Source: an uncultured Clostridia bacterium
GTDB lineage: Bacteria > Bacillota > Clostridia > Christensenellales > CAG-917
DNA length: 64,000 nt
Reading direction: 5' to 3'
Assembly (NCBI GenBank): GCA_944372795.1
Contig: CALWAF010000006.1
Coordinates: forward strand, 1-64,000
Both the position numbers and the translations under genes were made by a program. Under the pieces are notes generated by a model. The model saw nothing but the letters and a program-made list of their open reading frames with translations, was not told the origin of the DNA and did not search any database. Of the stretch, positions 63,037-64,000 are shown one piece after another (the stretch's first letter is position 1; each line of letters begins with the position of its first letter).

Positions 63037-64000
63037 TCTCGGCAGCAAGTTCATCACCATTTATCAGAAGGGCATAGGGCTGGTGCTCCGCGAGCCCGCC
63101 ATCGCGCTTGCGGAAAAGAACGGCGACAAATACGTCATCCGTGAGGCGGGCTACCGCGCCGAAAGCATCATGTCCACATCGCTCGGCGGGGCAAGCGTCA
63201 TCTCGCCCGTCCGCGAGGGGCTCATCGCCGACGACGATATGTTCGTCATGCTGCTCAAACACTTCCTGAAAAAGATCCTGCCTTCCGGGGCTTTCGCTCC
63301 CCGCGTCAGCGCCATAGTCAACGTCACCTGTTCCATGACGGGGGGCGACCGCAGAGCGGTGGAGAAGTGCTTCGTCAAGGCGGGCGTCAAAGAGGTGACG
63401 CTGGTGGAATCCCCCCTCTCGCTGCTTGCCTACACGGGCAGCATCGGCGGACTTTTCCTCGACATCGGCGGCGGCAAGACGGAAGTGGCTGCCGTCACCA
63501 ACCGCGGCATCGCCTGCGGTGTCACGGTCAATATCGCCGGCGACGCATTCAACGCCGCCGTCATCGACTCCGTCTATATGAACTACGGCGTCAAGCTCGG
63601 CGACTACACCGTGGAGAAGATCAAGACTTCCGCGCTGTCCTTCTATCTCAACGACGAGGGCAGCTACGCCGTGTCCGGCGGAGGCAGGGACGGCGCGCCC
63701 AAGAGCGTCGTCATCACCGCTGCGGATATGCGCGACGCCGTCCTGCCGCTGGTTGACGACATCATCGAAGTGGTGATGAACGTCCTCGACCAGACCCCGC
63801 CCGAGCTCGCCGCCGAGATCCTCCGCAAAGGCATCTTCCTCACCGGCGGTTCCGCCCGCATCCCCGGGCTCAAAGAGTATCTCGAGCAAGCCTTCGAGCT
63901 CCCTCTCACCCTCCTTTACGACGGTCCGTCCAGCGTAGCCATCGGCGGCGCGAAATTTTTGGATGATAGGCGGTTTTTGAGCGATCTGCTCGGCATCAAA
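63011..64000 (+). CDS. mreB: MreB-like cell-shape actin, truncated by window end
   Basis: The first 330 codons of an actin-like protein are present and the frame is still open at 64000. It begins MAQIELSIDLGSKFITIYQKG, the phosphate-1 loop, and has GGLFLDIGGGKTEVAAVT (phosphate-2) near residue 154 and IFLTGGSARIPGLKEYL (adenosine motif) near residue 275. AGAGGTG precedes the ATG. The sequence is more divergent than a typical housekeeping MreB, so an Mbl/MreB paralogue is possible. The maf neighbour supports the cell-shape role. Confidence 0.85.
   Translation, partial: MAQIELSIDLGSKFITIYQKGIGLVLREPAIALAEKNGDKYVIREAGYRAESIMSTSLGGASVISPVREGLIADDDMFVMLLKHFLKKILPSGAFAPRVSAIVNVTCSMTGGDRRAVEKCFVKAGVKEVTLVESPLSLLAYTGSIGGLFLDIGGGKTEVAAVTNRGIACGVTVNIAGDAFNAAVIDSVYMNYGVKLGDYTVEKIKTSALSFYLNDEGSYAVSGGGRDGAPKSVVITAADMRDAVLPLVDDIIEVVMNVLDQTPPELAAEILRKGIFLTGGSARIPGLKEYLEQAFELPLTLLYDGPSSVAIGGAKFLDDRRFLSDLLGIK

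Overview
The window is a GC-rich stretch of chromosome from an anaerobic, Gram-positive-type bacterium, most likely an uncultured clostridial lineage. The grounds are SpoVG, a SpoVB-like flippase, a SpoIIQ-like LytM protein, an L7Ae protein in the str operon, an Rnf operon in the order C-D-G-E-A-B and SipW-class secretion signals. I cannot name the genus from sequence alone. No tRNA, rRNA, CRISPR array, transposase or prophage gene is visible; almost all of the window is ordinary chromosomal coding sequence.

Layout. Bases 1-400 are non-coding and hold repeats, followed by rqcP on the minus strand. From 962 to 17932 a plus-strand block carries rpoB, rpoC, metK, recD2, comF, secA, prfB and tsaD. 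A near-consensus promoter at 18044 then starts the L7Ae protein-rpsL-rpsG-fusA-tuf set, which runs on into rpmG-secE-nusG-rplK-rplA. The rplJ-rplL pair has its own promoter, L10 leader and terminator. The usual order (rpmG...rplL-rpoBC-L7Ae...tuf) is therefore permuted, and rpoBC no longer lies downstream of rplJL.

From 26386 to 36524 the genes are mixed: a SipW-type secreted protein with a signal-peptidase-like partner that seems to lack its active site, a family-6 DNA glycosylase, an O-antigen-ligase-type membrane protein, a DUF1540 protein, rplI-trmN6-rsmI, an unknown protein with an apparent iron-ADH-like fold, a HAD phosphatase and a sodium symporter. A SpoIIQ-like protein is then divergent from a tight five-gene operon (37444-44077): acyl-CoA ligase, glycerol-3-phosphate dehydrogenase, FAD/NAD oxidoreductase, DUF1667 protein and an alkyl-DHAP-synthase-like flavoenzyme. 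Together these suggest ether-lipid or related glycerophosphate chemistry.

Bases 44074-44946 are non-coding, packed with palindromic repeats and hairpins. They are followed by spoVG, murC, a DUF4363/DUF421 pair, a SpoVB-like flippase and a 1518-residue lipoprotein with five repeated lectin-like modules. The right end carries a split TauE/SafE permease, the complete rnfCDGEAB operon, a Ppx/GppA-HD protein, maf and a truncated mreB.

The most unusual feature is a family of palindromic elements of about 125 bp (279-400, 44074-44198, about 44270-44381, 49618-49742) with perfect or near-perfect 17-bp terminal inverted repeats. Their inner hairpin arms differ by compensating changes. Three copies sit in the same orientation directly at the 3' end of a gene, and in two of these the terminal repeat itself supplies the gene's TGA stop codon.
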